Below, piece by piece: positions 9,701 to 21,093 of a stretch of 64,000 bases of DNA. The notes beneath the pieces are model-generated. The model made no database searches. It saw nothing but the letters and a program-made list of their open reading frames with translations, and was not told the origin of the DNA. This DNA is from Marthasterias glacialis (Eukaryota > Echinodermata > Asteroidea > Forcipulatida > Asteriidae), in NCBI GenBank assembly GCA_911728455.2, contig OU452222.1, forward strand, positions 5,895,108 to 5,959,107, in the 5' to 3' direction. The first letter of the stretch is position 1. The number at the start of each line of letters is the position of its first letter. The position numbers and the translations under genes are program-made.

Positions 9701-12700
9701 GGAAGAGTCCACTGTTCAAAACCCTGATCACCAAAAAGACTCCACAGTAAGTTTTGCACAGCAGCCAACTCCTCAAGAAGACAAAGTGGATGTTGGTGTT
9801 GCTGTCATTACTCCAACTACAACAGAACAAAACGAGATGCCACCTCAACCCGAAGAGGGAGCTAAGACACCCCCTGCCACAACCCAAGCTGCATTGCCAC
9901 CTCCACCTAAACCAAGCAGTTGGGCAAGTCTGTTCAAATCTTCTGGTTCGGTCGCAGCAGTACCGACTCCAGCCACGACAGCCCCTGTACAAGCAGAACC
10001 TCCTCAGACAGAACCCAAGGCTGTCCTGCAGTCTGATACCGACGATAAGACACTGGTCTCCATTGACAAGGATCCTAGGGCTAAGGAGTTGGGAGGTGAG
10101 GAACCAGACCTATATAGCTTTGTAACATTGTTGTTGTTCGTGGAATCATTGACCTTCTTTCTAGTGAAGGTCAAGGTACTAATGTACTGATAATACTAAT
10201 ACTTGGTTCTTATAGCGCACATTTCCTAATACATGTAGTTAGATCAAGGCCAGGAACCGATTTCGTCCCAAATTTTTGCATAGCAAAACTGCTAAGCAAT
10301 TTTTGTTTGCATAGCAATTCGTCAGTTTTGCATGGCAAATTTGAAAATTGCTTAATGAATGTTTTATTCTGAATGGGCGTCTTTTTCACTGAAAGGTTTC
10401 CACGGATACATCAGAACGAAAGAAATTCATTATACCGAACAATCTTGAGCCAATACGCTGTCAAACAAGTCTTGTTATAAGCCGAGCACATCATTTTTAA
10501 CCCAATACAGAGCTTCGCTGGAGATAACTTTTTCAATTATTAAATAATGAAGAAGTTAAGTAAAAAAAGAGAACTCATAGTTTCATCCTCGACAATTTAG
10601 ACAATTATTTAGTTCAAATCAAACATGAACTAAAACATTTGTTTTTTAACAAAAAGTGCTCTGTCTGTGTACAGTTAGTCAATGACTGATGAGATATCAG
10701 TAGCACTTTGCTCCATCCAGCATCAGAAAATATTTGTCTGCAAAGGAAGAATTAAAAAACTACATTCATGTGCATGGACATGCACGTATATACATGTATA
10801 TACACATACCACATTTAATCTATCATGTGTTATTTCTAAGGGAATCAGAGAGTGGCGACGAGGTCTTTAAAGTGCTTTTATCACACGGCTGCGACACTGT
10901 AAGGTTTTAAATGGCAGATTAAGACCGAGTCACCACTCTTTTATTACAATTCATAAATGCCCTTAAGAAATTAAAGAAATATTAAGAAATATAAATAAAT
11001 GTCAAGAATCATCAGAGAATGACCCAACAAACCTTGCTCGCTTTGCAATGATTTTTACTGTATGTTCAGGAGCCCTGATTTGCACTATGGGTCTGTTTCA
11101 TGCCTCTTCATATGTTATCTAGTGTTAGAGTATCAAAGCAGGAAACCAGACTAAAATAAGTGGTCTTAAAGGGCTGTAGCCCTGTCTTTATCAGCAGGTT
11201 TAATACCAGGTAAATATGGAATGCCTAAACTGTCTTGGGTATTTATAATACATTTAATCTACATGTACATGTATGGTCTACACACCAGTTTATTACACTA
11301 GCATGGATTTTTCCCAAATTGACACCTCTTCCAATCTCAAGGCGTGTCCTGGCCGAGCGGTTAAGTACACCGGACTCAAGCTCTGGTGTTCTGATCAGCA
11401 GAGTGTGGGTTCCAGTCCTGGTCTTGACACGCGAGACACTTGACCATTATTGCTTCGTGCTTCAGATGGGACGTAAAGTCGTTGGTCCGGTGTGTTATGG
11501 AGTGCACGTAAAAGAACTCAGTTACACTTATTGCTTAAGAGAAGGGGTTTGTCCCGGTGTTCTGGCAGTAGCTGCTGAATGCACCGCAGCACCTTGTAAA
11601 CCATTACAAGGTGCTACACAAATGGCTCTCATAATTTAAAAGAAAAAAACAAAAAATACTGTCTTAAAAATGATAAAATAAGCGCCACGAGTACCTAATT
11701 GTTGGTAGAGATACGTGCGCTATGTAAGACTCCGGTATTATTTTGTTATTATCAATTATGGTAGCCATATTGAGTAAGATCAGTAAAAAAAATGCATTTT
11801 GACATGCTAGACAAGAGAATTGGTTTACTGAATCTAGAAGGTTGTACACATGTATGTGAAATGCCTCTAGGTGTGGGTTATGATTTTATATTTTAATTTA
11901 TTTAAAATATGATGATGGTGGTTTTCTGGTATGAAGGATGGGAAACACAAAAAAAGGGGCCACTTTGCATCCGTCTCATGAGCAGTTTTTCCAATGGTTG
12001 TAATTTTTATTTAAGTCCCTAAAACCAGCCAAAAGTGTTCCAACATGTGAATGGACATCAAGGCTTATACTGGAAATCGTTTAAGTTTTTTGTTTTTGTT
12101 TTAATTACTTAAAATTTGAATCAAATGATGGACAGACAAATTAGGAAACTATTTACGTCCATTTTTAAAACAGGCTGAATTACAAAAACAAACAAGTGAC
12201 AACTGAATGGGAGACTTTGGAATGATGGGTGGCAGCAGACTTACCAGTAAAATTGTCTTTGTTTTTGAGCATGTGCAGGTTTCCAAGAACAATGGACATA
12301 CCTGATTAGTTTGAGCATTGCCATTTAGCGTCCTCAAAAGTCTCCCATTATTTTCAGTATAAGCCCGCATGTCAATTCACATGTTGTTACACTTTTGGGT
12401 GGTTTCAGGTACTTTACAACCATTAGAAGAAAACTGCTGAGGTGCAAAAGCAAAGTAAGCCCCTTGGTCCCTCTATGGTATCTTATGACATGTTAAATAA
12501 CTTCTTTTTCTTGCTTATGTGTCGTCTCTTGAACAGGTGTTCTGAGTCATGTAGTACTTAATCATCGCGTCATGAACGTCCAGCCACGTGGGCTTAAAAA
12601 CATTGGCAATTGGTGCTATGTCAACAGCGTATCCTTTGCATTAATACTATATAGAGAATAGATCCATCCATTAAGCTCTGCCCATTTTTAGGCTTTAAAA

Positions 12701-15700
12701 AAAAACACAACCGCAACTGCACATCCTAAAGTCTAACAAAATTGTGACATATGAAGCGATAAACAACAAGGGAAACTGACTGGGTAGAATTTAATTCTGG
12801 AAACAGCCTCAATCCTTCAAAATCAACTGATATGAGTTTGTGTAGGATCCCTACTGCCTCAATCCTTTAAAATCAACCGATATTAGTTAAATCAAGCAAT
12901 ATGATACTTCTTCTTGGTGAATGTCAACCATGCCTCAATCCTCCAAAGTCGTCCAACTCCTCCAGTTGATTTTGAAGCACTCGGGAAGGTAGCCGTCCTG
13001 TGATTGTCTAAAAAATCATAAGTAACTAGTAAGAACCTAATGAATATACATGAGAGTTGACCCTTGACCCTTGGTGCAGATTTTACAAGCATTGCTAGCC
13101 TGTCCTCCATTCTACAATCTGATGAAGCATGTGCCTTTCTTCCCAATGCAGCGTGGGCCAAGCTCATCACCCATGCTGGATGCTATGTGAGTATTCCTAA
13201 CTGTATGAAATGCAGTGAATAACAGATCTGACATCTAGGTCATGTTAACCACACCACCAGGATTCATTTTCCGGAATATTTTTGCTGTTGAAAATATTCT
13301 TGTCACAATGAAACCACGACTCAACCGAGTGAAGACAACAAACATTCTCACAAAATTTATTTTTCCCTTTTGAGAAAATTGTGGCTTTTGTTCACTGTGA
13401 ATCGGGCAAACCTTGGCCATAATCGGTCATGACATGCTGGAATCTTGGACTTGCCTCCAATATACCAAATACAGTGATAAGCAATGATGGCAGACTATTG
13501 AAGTTGTGTAATTCTCATTTGTCCAACAAAAGGACGATGGTCTGGAGTTGGGAATTGCGCAATAACGCCCAGAAAAAAAGGGAGATTTGGAGCATGAAAT
13601 GTCAGTACCCTTTGTCCTTCTTTGTTATGGTACAATTGAAGCATAGCATGGTGAGTGCATGCACTGTGCACACTACACAATGAAGTGTTGGGACATGTGT
13701 ACAAGTCTACCATGGGCATCCTTGGACATTCTTTTAAAATGTGTCTATCAGACTTCGGTTTGCATGTCCAAAAGTTTTGCTTGTATGTATGTCTTCCGGC
13801 GACGACTAGTTAAAAATAACTATATAAAAGGAAGGGATATACTAACAACAACCAACAATAAACAAAGGATACTGGAAGAGAAGGAAAGTCATGTGATTTG
13901 GGGAAGACTTGAATCATCAGAGGTTTTTTGAAGGATGAAATACAGCTATAATTTCTGAAAGCGTTGATTGTTGATTTGGAAATTGCTTAATTCAAAATAT
14001 GAGTTTGAATAATGTATGATATTTTGTGGACTTAATTAAATGATTTTCTTTTGTTGTTATTGCTTGCTTTTAGGGTGGAGTTTGTCAGTAAGTTTTCAGA
14101 GCAACCCAATCGCAATGTACAGAAGAAGGGAACTGTGGATGTGAAAACTGGAATCCCCTTTGAGCCAAGCGTTGTGTATCAGATGTTGAGCGTGGCCCAA
14201 ACATCAATGTCTGTTAAGGTAAAGCTCACAAGTGAAGCCCAGAAGAGCAAACATCATTGATATATGTCCACAGGCCTGATACTTCATGGAGGCAATGAAG
14301 GCCTCCATGCCTCTAGGCAGTGCTTTGTGCTCATTCAAATGTTGCAGTAGAAATTAAATTTCACTTAAAGAAAGGTGCCCTTTACAAAGGGGAAACTGCC
14401 TTGCCCTTACAACAACAATAAGACCAAGTACAGTAGCTCAATACTGCACATTTTACATATTAAAAAACGATCAAATGCGCCTAGGACAACTCGAATATTA
14501 AGACTGGACATGACAATAAAAAAGGAGCAATAGAATTAGCAAACGCAGACAACAGCTCAGTTCCAGTCGTTGGTGTCTGCTGAGTAAAACTTATCATTGC
14601 AGTCGGTTGTTGCTATTTTTTTATTTACAGCAAGGGCGACAGGAAGATGCTGAGGAGTTTCTTGGCTGCTTGTTGAACGGCCTCCATGAGGAGATGCTGG
14701 CCCTCATGAAGTTTTATGCTCCTGGGAAATATGGTAAGCTGTTCCCTCCATCTCTCCACATCCAAGATCTGCTGTTATAATAGCTGCTCAGCTCACAAAT
14801 TGCTAAGTAGAGAACGTTCATGCTCACAAGAAACAGGTGCAGTGACCAGGGATGGAAGGTTCAGACTGTTATCTGAATTCAGACTTCTTTTATGTATGCC
14901 TGGTGAACAAAGTAGCAGTTAATTTCTTCAGGTACAAAGAAATCCTACAAAGTAGATCCTGATCTACTGTTCTAGTGCTGTGGATACTGTTCCAAAAGCT
15001 CCTTGAAGTATATAAGGGGTTACCAAAAGGTGGAAAAGCCATCATTTCAACATACCTCCTACAATTTACAGTTTCAGACCTTTTGTCAGCAATGAATCGC
15101 ATCCCTGAGTGACTAGATCCCTGATAAATCTGTTTGCCTGGCAATTTTGTATTATAAAGCAGTACTTTTTGCATAACAGTGAATTAAAACCAGACCATTT
15201 CCATCTTTGAAGTTCAAGGTAACTCCCCCCCCCCCCCCGCACATTTCCCAACATCTCAAATGGGAAGTTGTTAATAAGCCCTGATCTATGCTAATCATCA
15301 GAAGATCCTAGTGTGCAGGGAACTGTCAAGACAAATGGTCTATCGGTACAGACAAACCACACCAAGATGGAAGAAGAGGAAGAAGAAGATGAAGCTGATG
15401 AGTGGGAGCAGGTTGGACCACGTAATAAGAGTAGCATCACTCGGGTGGTAAGTACCAGTGGTGTAGACTGAGACCTGAAGGTCCAAACTGTAACCTAGAC
15501 CGAGACTGAGACCAGAAGGTCCAAACCAAGACTGAGATCATGAAGGTCCAAACCAAGACTGAGATCATGAAGGTCCAAACCAAGACTGAGATCATGAAGG
15601 TCCAAACCAAGACTGAGATCATGAAGGTCCAAACCAAGACTGAGATCATGAAGGTCCAAACCAAGACTGAGATCATGAAGGTCCAAACCAAGACTGAGAT

Positions 15701-18700
15701 CATGAAGGTCCGAGACCGTGACCTGAATAAATAAATGACATAATAAAGAAGTCAAGCAGAGATGTTAAACTGTATGAGCGATTTGTGAGTGACAACTCAA
15801 AGTGTTAAAATTGGTTAAATGGTGAATCGAAGCGTTAAACGGAGAGTGCATGCTCTGTGCACACAAATATACAAAACCCACGTCATCTGAGCTGGCTCAG
15901 AAAATATTGGCATGTATACAGGTCATCCGGCATTAACTGGTGAACATGGGTTGAAGCATGGGATGCCCTTAGCAACATTCGCAGCAGAGTCACAACTGCC
16001 AATTCAGACCATTGCTATATTCTGAGTTATGCTGTTCACTGACATAGCCGAGTATACTTTCAGTCCCTTTCTTATGGTAGTTAAAAACCCATGATTGTGA
16101 AGATGTTGAGGAAAACAAATCTTGAAAAGATATTGAGACAACTAAACTTGCTCCTCTGAATAGCATCACTTCTTCCAAGAAGTAGTTAATTACATTGTTT
16201 ACTGTTTAAAAACAACTAATAGATGACGTCAACGATATGAAAAATCAACCATCTTTAATGACAATGACAGTGCATTTTGGAGGGCACAACTGTGCGTTAA
16301 ATTTAAGAACTGCACTTCGCATGCGTGCATTTCATAAACTCCTTTCGTGATTGGTTGGTAAGCAACTCAAGCTGCGTTGAAATTACAAATTAACCCATTT
16401 ATATCTTTTACGCAAAAAGAGTCAGCTTTTTCAAATGTATTGGAACATGTCTTGTATTGGAAATTCGTGTCATGTATTGTAGCGTGTCATGGCCAAGCGG
16501 TTTAGTGCACCGGACTCAAGTTCTGGTGGTTAAGTCATCGGGGTGTGGGTGTCCTTGACTAAGATCCTTTACTATAATTGCTTCTCTTCACCCAGGGGTA
16601 TAAATGGGTACCTGCGAGGGTAGAGGTTGATATTGTGTATGAAAAAAGCCTTCGGAGCACCACAGCAGTTCGGGGCTGTATACTCCCTAGGGAGCTGAGA
16701 AAGATTAGTGGAATGTTATTGGCCCAATGACCAGGGCACTAATGTTAAGCGCATTGAGACATTATTGTGAAATATGCTATAAAAGAACTAGTTGTTATTA
16801 TTATTATTATTGTTATTCTGCTGAGCACTAGGCATGATGCATATGTAACAATTAAAAAACTTATTTTCAGGCCCATTTCAATCGGTCTCCATTGTATGAC
16901 ATCTTTGGAGGTCAAATGAGGTCAGCCCTTCACCAACAAGGCTCCAAAGAGTCTGCTACCCTGCAGCCATTCTTCACTTTGCAGCTTGATATACAGGTAG
17001 GAGCTTAGGCACCAGATTTTTCTCACAAAGATGGTGACAAAAAACCTTTGTCTGCCTGCCACAATCTGTTCTGGGTTTCGTATATTTACATTAGGGTGGT
17101 GGAAAATCATTACATATATAAGTTTCAAATCCTTCTCTTATATATAAGAGAAGGATTTGAAACTTTTCATGGTGGGAAAGAATGTAGAGATCAGGCTTTG
17201 AGGCTTACACCATGACTGTGAGGAGTTGTGGTTCAGTGGTTTAATAACTGAGTGGCTAGTCTATTTATCTGACAACCGAGGTGTTATTATAGAACAGTAC
17301 TTTGTAAATTGTCTATTCGATGAACATAGCAGGAAATGCTGCTCAAAAGTCACAGTATCTGTACAAAAAGGTTGTAATATGTTTGTGCAAGTGACTGGTT
17401 TTGCTTTTATGTTTTGGCAGTGGGGGAGGGGATTCAAACAAAAAGCAGTGACAACCGAGGTCCTGTTTAGTTTTAAAACACACCCTACTTAGATTCTGCC
17501 TTGTGATTAGTTTAGAGCATGTCACATGATATGTCTTACTTTTACTGGAAAGCCATGTGAGCGCGATGCACTATACCTATAGCAACAGTGTACTATTCCC
17601 TTAGAAACGGCAGCTTCTTGGTAACTAATTGTCTATGTTAGTGTATTGTATAGGGTGTTATAAAACAAATATTGACTGCTTTTACTCCTGCTATGGTTAA
17701 AACTAAGACTCCTTTGATGATTCCATGGATATTCTCGGGAGTTGTAGTTTTAACCATAGCACTCAAAGCACTCAATATTTAAATGTCTAATAATATTGAT
17801 ATTTAGCATAGAGTTGTTCCTGTTGAAATATTTTATGTTTATTTTTGGTTGACAGTCGGACAAGATCTGGACGGTGCGTGAAGCTATAGATAATCTTGGA
17901 AACAAAGAAGCTCTGCATGGATTCACGTGCAACAAAACTAAACAAGAGGTACAGTATGTCAGTCTAGGAAATCTAAGCCATCTGTGGTTATAAACTGAAT
18001 AACATTTAACATTCATTGCTCATTCAACCCACATTCTCAAGATGCCAGCCCTTGTGAGGCAACCATGCTTGGTTCTTGCCCCCGTCTGTTCTGTCTCCCT
18101 CTTTAGACAAAGCAACACTGTACTGACATCTTTTCCTATCACAACAACGTTTTTATTTGCTCTTAGCAATACTCAGTTGGTCATCACGTTCTTGTACATA
18201 AATATTAAGACAGTAAGCACCTAAGCAGGGCTTGAAAATATATTTAGGACTAGTTTTGTGAAATCCACTCCTGGTCTTGTTAACAATATTTCTGGTCCGG
18301 TGAAAGTGCCAAGCTACAAGACCTGCTGAGTAGTCTTCAGATCTGGAGAGAGAGATGCAAGTACATCTCAGCAAAACATTTCAGGCTATATTTTTGTTTT
18401 GTTTTCTATGTCAGGTGGAAGCATCTCGCCGCATCAGTCTTGAAGAGCTTCCACCAGTACTGACCCTTCATCTGAAGCGATTTGTGTACGACAAATCAGG
18501 AGGCTGTCAGAAAGTGATGAAGAAATTAGACTACGGTGTAGAGTTGGAGATTAACAGAGGTAAGTAACGAGCTTGGCTAATGTTGATCTCTAGTGGGTCC
18601 CTCATCATGAGAGGAAGAAGTATGGAACCACTCCTTAACAAAGATTGTCAATATTCAGCAAAGAAAATAGGAGGCAAAACTTGCCCCTTCTAAGTATACG

Positions 18701-20338
18701 GTCACAGAAACCCACTGTTACTTGTTTAAAACCCTCCTACTATCAGCATGTTTCTTCAGATGATAGACCCATACCTCACTGCGCCACAACAGTGCTGATG
18801 TAGAGACTAGAGCCATTGAGAGTGGTAAACTTGAGAAGCCACTAGCTGTGCTCAATTGCAATGAAATTGGGTCACTGTGGGAAGAGATAAGGTTCTCAAC
18901 CTTGGCCAATTTCTGCGATGGCAATCTGTAGTACTGGTCCACCACACATACAAATACAATGACAAGAAAGTGTGGCATGGGTTACCTCACCATTATGGGA
19001 GATTTTGAGGCATCTTTATGGCCAAACAGTAAAAACTGGTTTCCATTGGGGCCTTACATTCATTACTACATAACAATTTGATACTAATCTTACAAGAAAA
19101 CTGGAGGCGACAGTTGAGTATGCACCGGTAGGAGAATTAACATGTAGTTTTGCCAACTCTTGTTATTTACCTGATTAAGACTGAAATAGATTAAGTGAAA
19201 CTTGAGATGTTTTTATAAGAACTATGTTGGATATCGATATCATACTTAGTGATGGTAAGATTGAGAAGTTCAGCATTGGTTCTCGCAAAAAACCATTCTG
19301 GGGTTTGTGGCGTGCCATGGCGGAGTGGTTAGTGTGTTGGACTCAAGCTCTGGTGGCTGAGTCATCGGAGTGTGGGTTCGAGTCCCGGTCATGACACATG
19401 TGCCCATGAGCAAGACACTTAACCATAATTGCTTCGTAAAAGTTGGGGAGGTAGAGCCTTCTGCTCTACCAGCCAGGCTTCTGATGGATGATACCCAAGC
19501 CTACATCCTTACGAACTGTAAAGGGGGTAACCCTGTTTCAGCCCCAGGAGTAGGTGGCAATGGCCCCTGGATAAAACAGTTGATTTGTAGCCCACACCTC
19601 GAGTGGCTTACTAGCCTTGTGAATCTGGCGACTTCCATTTTTTTTTTAAATTCCACTAACTCACACTTGACCAAAGTGAGATTTATGGACAGAGTGTATC
19701 ATAAACCAAGTACCAATCCAAGCATGGCCTTAAAGCATTCATAAATGATAACAGCTCATTGCTATTCACCTTGACTGAATGTAAGGAAACCAACAAGATG
19801 CAACAAGAATTAAGTTATACACACAACAGCAATTTGAATTAGACTGGGAAAGTTAACGTAGATGACATTATTCATTTATTGTGGTTTATCCATTTGTTTT
19901 ACAGACTTGTTGTCTCCGAACATCAAGTCAAAGGTGTACATTGGCCAGCGGACATATAAACTATTTGCTGGTAAGATACTGTTCATGTTCAGTTCAGTTC
20001 AACTTCCTACTTCAAATATTTGTTTTCCTAAAGTTGTACAATTTTTGGAAGCATTAAAAAATGTATTTAGACCAGTGGTGTTGAAATAAAATGAGTTTTG
20101 TTTTGAGAAGATTTCAAGAGAAGTAAATTGTAACTTCATTTTGTCACCAGTGGTGTACCATACAGGTAAGGAGGCCTCCGGGGGCCATTACATCACAGAC
20201 GTCTTCCATGCCGGTAGCAACAGCTGGCTACGCCTTGACGACAGCAACGTCAAGCCGATACGCATAGCTCATGTCATCAAACCCCTGCAGGCATACACAC
20301 CGTACTTGCTGTTTTACAGAAGACGTGACTTGATTTGA
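3790..20338 (+). CDS. USP10: Ubiquitin carboxyl-terminal hydrolase 10, 14 coding exons
   Basis: USP10 is a cytosolic cysteine protease that removes ubiquitin from substrates and binds G3BP in the stress-granule pathway (family knowledge). Coding exons: 3790-3807, 6964-7059, 7392-7446, 8296-10095, 12537-12628, 13080-13186, 14074-14218, 14631-14733, 15302-15447, 16871-16996, 17856-17948, 18415-18559, 19905-19970, 20151-20338. All introns are GT-AG and phases join without error: 3180 nt, 1059 residues, against about 798 in human. The ATG has a strong Kozak context and starts MALSGS. Seen in order: FGDF (residues 10-13), Gln-rich tract (70-169), three PNQYN repeats, a PAM2-like segment (487-496), SWASLF (598-603), then the USP domain with Cys box [10 protein letters not shown] (Cys683), [28 protein letters not shown], and the His box GGHYITDVF (His1010) with LRLDDSN (Asp1027/1028). 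The catalytic residues are all present, so an active enzyme is expected. The extra length is mostly exon 4 (1800 nt). Confidence 0.95.
4379..5873. mobile_element. Foldback element B, split by element A, 9-bp target duplication
   Basis: Without the A insertion this is about 660 bases: 4379-4387 plus 5222-5873. Its ends are TACTCCTAG and CTAGGAGTA, and the arms stay complementary for about 300 bases to a short loop near 5525-5562. The 9-mer CCTCTACAC flanks it exactly on both sides (4370-4378 and 5874-5882). Long TIRs with a 9-bp duplication resemble Mutator-like or Foldback elements (established knowledge); the family assignment is inference. No coding capacity. Confidence 0.75.
4388..5206. 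mobile_element. Foldback element A, inserted in the left arm of B
   Basis: 819 bases beginning CCCCACTAGTGTGGCAAGG and ending in its exact reverse complement; the arms match to about 4718 and from 4876. The centre is a second stem (about 4732-4750 with 4802-4820). The 15-mer CTACACTACTCCTAG stands directly before (4373-4387) and directly after (5207-5221). That 15-mer is made of six bases of B's own target duplication plus the first nine of B, which shows that A entered B later. A 15-bp duplication is long for a DNA transposon. Confidence 0.75.
6782..6840. repeat. Hairpin repeat in USP10 intron 1
   Basis: ATAATCGTAAC with GCCATCCTC on the left pairs with GAGGATGG and GTTACGATTAT on the right around a short loop. 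It is a small foldback remnant about 120 bases before exon 2. Confidence 0.5.
6973..6984 (+). other. USP10: USP10 FGDF motif (G3BP-binding)
   Basis: Exon 2 encodes Phe-Gly-Asp-Phe at residues 10-13, the same residue numbers as in human USP10. FGDF is the known short motif that docks in the NTF2-like domain of G3BP, so the stress-granule connection is probably conserved. Confidence 0.85.
8090..8255 (+). repeat. Dispersed repeat J, copy in USP10 intron 3
   Basis: Shares blocks such as GTGAATTTGACATTTTCT and GTCAAGGTTTCTTTG with 45285-45665 (plus) and, inverted, with 20690-21093. It ends 40 bases before the exon 4 acceptor. The remaining introns 2 and 3 show only simple AT-rich sequence. Confidence 0.55.
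8334..8633 (+). other. USP10: Gln-rich (prion-like) tract in USP10
   Basis: Within exon 4, about residues 70-169 are dominated by Gln with Leu, His, Asn and Met, encoded by mixed CAG and CAA codons and ending in a run of nine Gln. It follows the FGDF motif by about 57 residues. Human USP10 has no comparable tract (from memory). Mixed codons point to a selected, older sequence and not a fresh CAG expansion. Confidence 0.9.
9078..9122 (+). repeat. USP10: 15-bp coding tandem repeat, (PNQYN)3
   Basis: Three in-frame 15-base units encode Pro-Asn-Gln-Tyr-Asn three times, residues about 318-332, in the disordered part of USP10. Units differ by only one or two bases, so the tract is probably recent and may vary between individuals. 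Confidence 0.8.
9585..9617 (+). other. USP10: PAM2-like segment in USP10
   Basis: Residues 487-496 read [10 protein letters not shown]. Human USP10 carries a PAM2-type motif for the poly(A)-binding protein with the pattern LNPxAxxF. Here Asn-Pro and Phe keep the same spacing, but Leu is Val and Ala is Gly, so binding may be weak or lost. Confidence 0.35.
11341..11690 (+). mobile_element. tRNA-Leu-like SINE (family A), long-body copy
   Basis: The head GTGTCCTGGCCGAGCGG is a Pol III A box of tRNA-Leu type, followed by a B-box region (GGGTTCCAGTCC) and a body containing GCACCTTGTAAACC and GGTGCTACACAAATGGC, ending near AAGCGCCACGAG. The same long body is found at 45826-46182 and, as a fragment, at 42008-42085. 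It lies in USP10 intron 4, which is otherwise AT-rich without recognisable content. Confidence 0.8.
12209..12351. mobile_element. Small MITE with GGGAGACTTT ends
   Basis: Begins TGGGAGACTTTGG and ends CAAAAGTCTCCCA, with GGTGGCAGCAGACTTACCAG inside. Related sequence occurs at 37884-37972 (inside a larger MITE) and near 61770-62070. About 143 bases, no coding capacity. Confidence 0.6.
14275..14395 (-). repeat. Dispersed repeat G fragment
   Basis: GGCCTGATACTTCATGGAGG, then GCCTCCATGCC, then AAAGGTGCCCTTTACAAAG. Blocks of the same family occur at 41010-41165, 44462-44620 and 51383-51470. Family unknown. Confidence 0.45.
15476..15720 (+). repeat. 27-bp minisatellite in USP10 intron 9
   Basis: About seven near-identical copies of a 27-base unit (AAGGTCCAAACCAAGACTGA plus GATCATG) with degenerate units at both ends, starting 29 bases after the exon 9 donor. 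Because 27 is divisible by three and the unit has no stop in several frames, it creates repetitive open frames on both strands that are not genes. Confidence 0.9.
16482..16816 (+). mobile_element. tRNA-Leu-like SINE (family A) with LINE-like TTA tail
   Basis: Head GTGTCATGGCCAAGCGG, then CACCGGACTCAAG, body with CTCCCTAGGGAGCTGAG, ending GCGCATTGAGAC, GCTATAAAAGAAC and a (TTA)n tail at about 16795-16816. The 3' end resembles the LINE tails at 59410-59485 and 53064-53110, suggesting mobilisation by that LINE. The copy ends 55 bases before the exon 10 acceptor. Confidence 0.8.
17120..17165. repeat. Perfect 46-bp palindrome
   Basis: 23-base arms beginning AAGTTTCAAATCCTTCTC meet at a TATATA centre with no loop and no mismatch, in USP10 intron 10. 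Perfect, loopless palindromes are unstable, so this is either recent or an assembly artefact. Confidence 0.85.
19311..19640 (+). mobile_element. tRNA-derived SINE (family A), third body type
   Basis: Head CGTGCCATGGCGGAGTGG (A box) with an intact B box GGTTCGAGTCC at about 19375, then a body unlike the 11341 and 16482 copies. It lies in USP10 intron 12. Confidence 0.7.
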
Positions 20339-20462
20339 GGAGCAATAGAAGTGATGTGGGCAACATGAATCAAGGCATAATCAAATTTCTTATGTAACAT
20401 TTATACATAGTAAGAACAACGAAGGTTGTCTGCTCTTTTTATATAAAGGGTGACCTGACTGT

Positions 20463-20468
20463 AATAAA
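20463..20468 (+). terminator. USP10: Candidate USP10 poly(A) signal
   Basis: First AATAAA downstream of the stop codon, 125 bases after it. Other AATAAA hexamers follow (for example 24052-24057), so longer 3' UTRs are possible. Confidence 0.4.
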
Positions 20469-20689
20469 AAAACATTGCTATACGAACAGATTTGGTATTA
20501 ATTCTTGTTAAGTTCATATATGTTTTTTTTTTCCTGGGGAGGGGCAGTTTTTGATTAAGTTATTTTGTATACCATTGTGTTAGTTAATTGAAGCAAAAAA
20601 AAAGAAGAAATAATTATAAAATTGTATTCCAGAGAAAGAAAAGTTCACATTTATTTGTGTCTTTGAAGACATGCTATATTGGGTCAGAT

Positions 20690-21093
20690 ATTATTAACCA
20701 TTTTGCTCTGGGATTCTTCCATTTTTCCCCGTCCAGCCTTAAAGGAATATTTTCTTGGATTTGCCGGAATCATTTGTCTGTGAGAGTCAGGTGGCACAAA
20801 GAAACCCTTACTTGGCAAAGCCAAGGGAACAAAGATTCTCTTTGAAGCACCAGGATTTTGGTTTCTCTGTCACGCATCATGAATTGCAAAACCTTGGCTG
20901 TGAGGTACTACAGCTGAGGATTGGTTCTCAATCCAGAACTGAGGCTGGAAACTTTGTTCACTCTGACTTACCTCCATTGAGCCGAAATACAATGAATAAA
21001 CAATGGTGGAATCCTGACTTTTGTTTCACGAAGAGGATTACGAGATATTTAGAGCAATATCTCGTAATCCTCTTTGTGGAACAAAAGTCTGGA
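20690..21093 (-). repeat. Dispersed repeat J with a strong hairpin end
   Basis: The inverted counterpart of 45285-45665. Its far end, 21016-21093, folds into long arms (ACTTTTGTTTCACGAAGAGG pairing with CCTCTTTGTGGAACAAAAGT) around a short loop with ATATCTCGTAAT. It creates a spurious 183-codon open frame on the plus strand. Confidence 0.6.

Noticed and set aside
10096..10190. Extension of the USP10 exon 4 frame to a stop at 10188
   Set aside because: GGAG|GTGAGG is a good donor at 10096 and the next exon continues in phase into the catalytic Cys box; the extension encodes unrelated sequence.
15476..15720. CRISPR-like array
   Set aside because: Units are contiguous with no unique spacers and the genome is eukaryotic; it is a minisatellite.
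15437..15755. Repetitive frames such as MKVQTKTEI and MISVLVWTF repeats
   Set aside because: They arise from a 27-bp tandem repeat whose unit length is divisible by three, in an intron.
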